Of a DNA stretch of 64,000 nucleotides, positions 63,280 through 64,000 are shown in pieces. Within the stretch, counting starts at the first letter, position 1, and each line of letters begins with the position of its first letter. The notes beneath the pieces were generated by a model. That model saw only the letters and a list, made by a program, of their open reading frames with translations, was not told the origin of the DNA and did not search any database. A program made the position numbers and the translations under genes. The stretch comes from Vibrio aerogenes (lineage in GTDB: Bacteria > Pseudomonadota > Gammaproteobacteria > Enterobacterales > Vibrionaceae), in assembly GCF_024346755.1 (NCBI RefSeq), contig NZ_AP024861.1, forward strand, positions 1,054,001 through 1,118,000. The letters run 5' to 3'.

Positions 63280-63796
63280 GCGTCAGGCTTGCGGTATCGC
63301 CACGATTGAATTTGTGCTTGGTTTTATGGCTTTTTGGTGGGTGTGCATGGCATGGGTGGAAATGAGCTATATGTCGTATGTATCCGCTTTGTCGGATTAT
63401 GCCGTCAGCGAAGCCGCCCGGATTGCCAAACTGGATGACTCGAATGACTGTCAGTCGGAAGGGTGTCAGACAGCTTACCTTCAGCTGTTTCAAAGTGCCT
63501 TGCAGGACCAGCAGTCATTATGGGCCCGGTTTATCGATACGTCAGATTTCACCTTTTCAATTCAGTATGTGAAAGATCAACAGGCGCTGGCACAGCTCGG
63601 AGACAATGATTGCACGGTGAATACCGGTGAATCTATCAAAGAATGTGGTACGGCGCATCACAGCACAATTGCGGTTTACCGGGTGAATTACCGCTATCAG
63701 CCGATGTTTAATTACTTCCTTGATTCGGCGCAGCTTTTTACCCGCGAAGCGATTGTGATACAGGAATATGAGCGTGACCAGTTTGAGTATGAATAA
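63251..63796 (+). CDS. tadE: Pseudopilin TadE
   Basis: Minor pilin of 181 residues with the TadE N-terminus: basic stretch, then CGIATIEFVLGFMAFWWVCM, with the Glu five residues after a Gly as a TadV processing site. Two Cys pairs in the periplasmic part (DCQSEGC; DCTVNTGESIKEC). The ATG follows GGAGGG and overlaps tadD by 29 bases. Its stop lies inside a 15-bp tandem duplication. Confidence 0.88.
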   Translation: MQQRSQWRIKRQACGIATIEFVLGFMAFWWVCMAWVEMSYMSYVSALSDYAVSEAARIAKLDDSNDCQSEGCQTAYLQLFQSALQDQQSLWARFIDTSDFTFSIQYVKDQQALAQLGDNDCTVNTGESIKECGTAHHSTIAVYRVNYRYQPMFNYFLDSAQLFTREAIVIQEYERDQFEYE

Positions 63797-64000
63797 TTTG
63801 AGTATGAATAAGATACAGCGGGGTAATTTCACCGTTGAATTTGCCATTATCGGGGTGGTGCTCAGCCTGCTGCTGACCTTCAGTGCCGATGTGATCGTCA
63901 AGCTGTCCGGTAAAGGGAAACTGGATCGGCTGTCTTATGCCATGGTGAATTTACTTAAAGAAAGAACTCAGCTCTATGAAGAGAATTATGTGCCGGATCA
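63789..64000 (+). CDS. tadF: Pseudopilin TadF, truncated by window end
   Basis: First ~70 residues of a TadF-type pseudopilin: GNFTVEFAIIGVVLSLLLTF has the processing motif with Glu in the helix start, followed by LSGKGKLDRLSYAMVN. Three in-frame ATGs are possible (63768, 63789, 63804) because a 15-bp duplication repeats the start region; the middle one is chosen as a compromise. The remainder lies outside the window. Confidence 0.8.
   Translation, partial: MNNLSMNKIQRGNFTVEFAIIGVVLSLLLTFSADVIVKLSGKGKLDRLSYAMVNLLKERTQLYEENYVPD

Overview
The window reads as the chromosome of a gammaproteobacterium of the Vibrionaceae (inference). The closest recalled matches for most genes are Vibrio or enteric proteins. 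Pieces such as a Hyf-type formate hydrogenlyase, a tryptophanase operon and a Flp/Tad pilus fit a facultatively fermenting, gas-producing Vibrio that degrades plant polysaccharide. I cannot name the species from sequence alone. About 43 protein genes are supported. No rRNA, tRNA, CRISPR array or intact insertion sequence is visible.

Layout. (1) 1-3.7 kb: L-ascorbate utilisation, with ulaA (cut by the window edge) divergent from ulaR-ulaG. (2) 4.0-6.0 kb: a chemoreceptor preceded by a perfect 22-bp inverted repeat. (3) 6.2-17.8 kb: an eleven-gene [NiFe]-hydrogenase-4 operon, hyfABCDEFGHIJ-hycI, behind a textbook sigma-54 promoter with an upstream palindrome; the large-subunit maturation protease is the last gene. 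(4) 17.8-22.2 kb: a small membrane protein, then a serine catabolism block (YheO-type regulator, SdaC-type transporter, L-serine ammonia-lyase). (5) 22.7-27.7 kb: a xylan-degrading block of two tandem CBM2-CBM4/9-GH10 xylanases and a GH62 arabinofuranosidase. (6) 27.7-29.3 kb: a 1.6-kb AT-rich gap with two candidate paralogous small RNAs. (7) 29.3-34.6 kb: PEBP-family protein plus AraC regulator, an M50-like membrane protein, an MFS exporter, an outer-membrane barrel and a DUF3316-like protein. (8) 34.8-36.7 kb: tryptophanase with a recognisable TnaC leader peptide. (9) 36.8-42.5 kb: a complete five-gene oligopeptide-type ABC importer. (10) 43-54 kb: CorC/YtfL-like protein, GH3 lipoprotein, Fur-box-linked PepSY membrane protein, PtsP, an e(P4)-like acid phosphatase and a Gfo/Idh/MocA oxidoreductase. 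(11) 54.3-64.0 kb: a Flp/Tad pilus locus in canonical order (flp, tadV, rcpC, rcpA, rcpB-like, tadZ, tadA, tadB, tadC, tadD, tadE, tadF), cut by the window end.

The most striking observation is the GH10/GH62 junction. The GH62 reading frame has no usable start codon and no signal peptide of its own, and its conserved N-terminus continues upstream of the first GTG. It joins the end of the preceding xylanase through A_AAA_AAG, the heptamer used for -1 frameshifting in E. coli dnaX, directly followed by the xylanase TAG stop. One mRNA may therefore give both a free xylanase and a xylanase-arabinofuranosidase fusion. A simple indel in the A6 run is the main alternative. Other points are the sRNA pair, the TnaC leader ending in Pro-Ala-Gln, repeat arrays upstream of flp, of the MFS exporter and beside the PepSY gene, and a 15-bp duplication carrying the tadE stop and tadF start.

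The genes form catabolic modules (ascorbate, serine, tryptophan, peptides, xylan) together with formate disposal as H2 and a surface-attachment pilus. The regulatory signals visible (sigma-54, candidate CRP, Fur, TnaC attenuation) suggest control by carbon source, anaerobiosis and iron.
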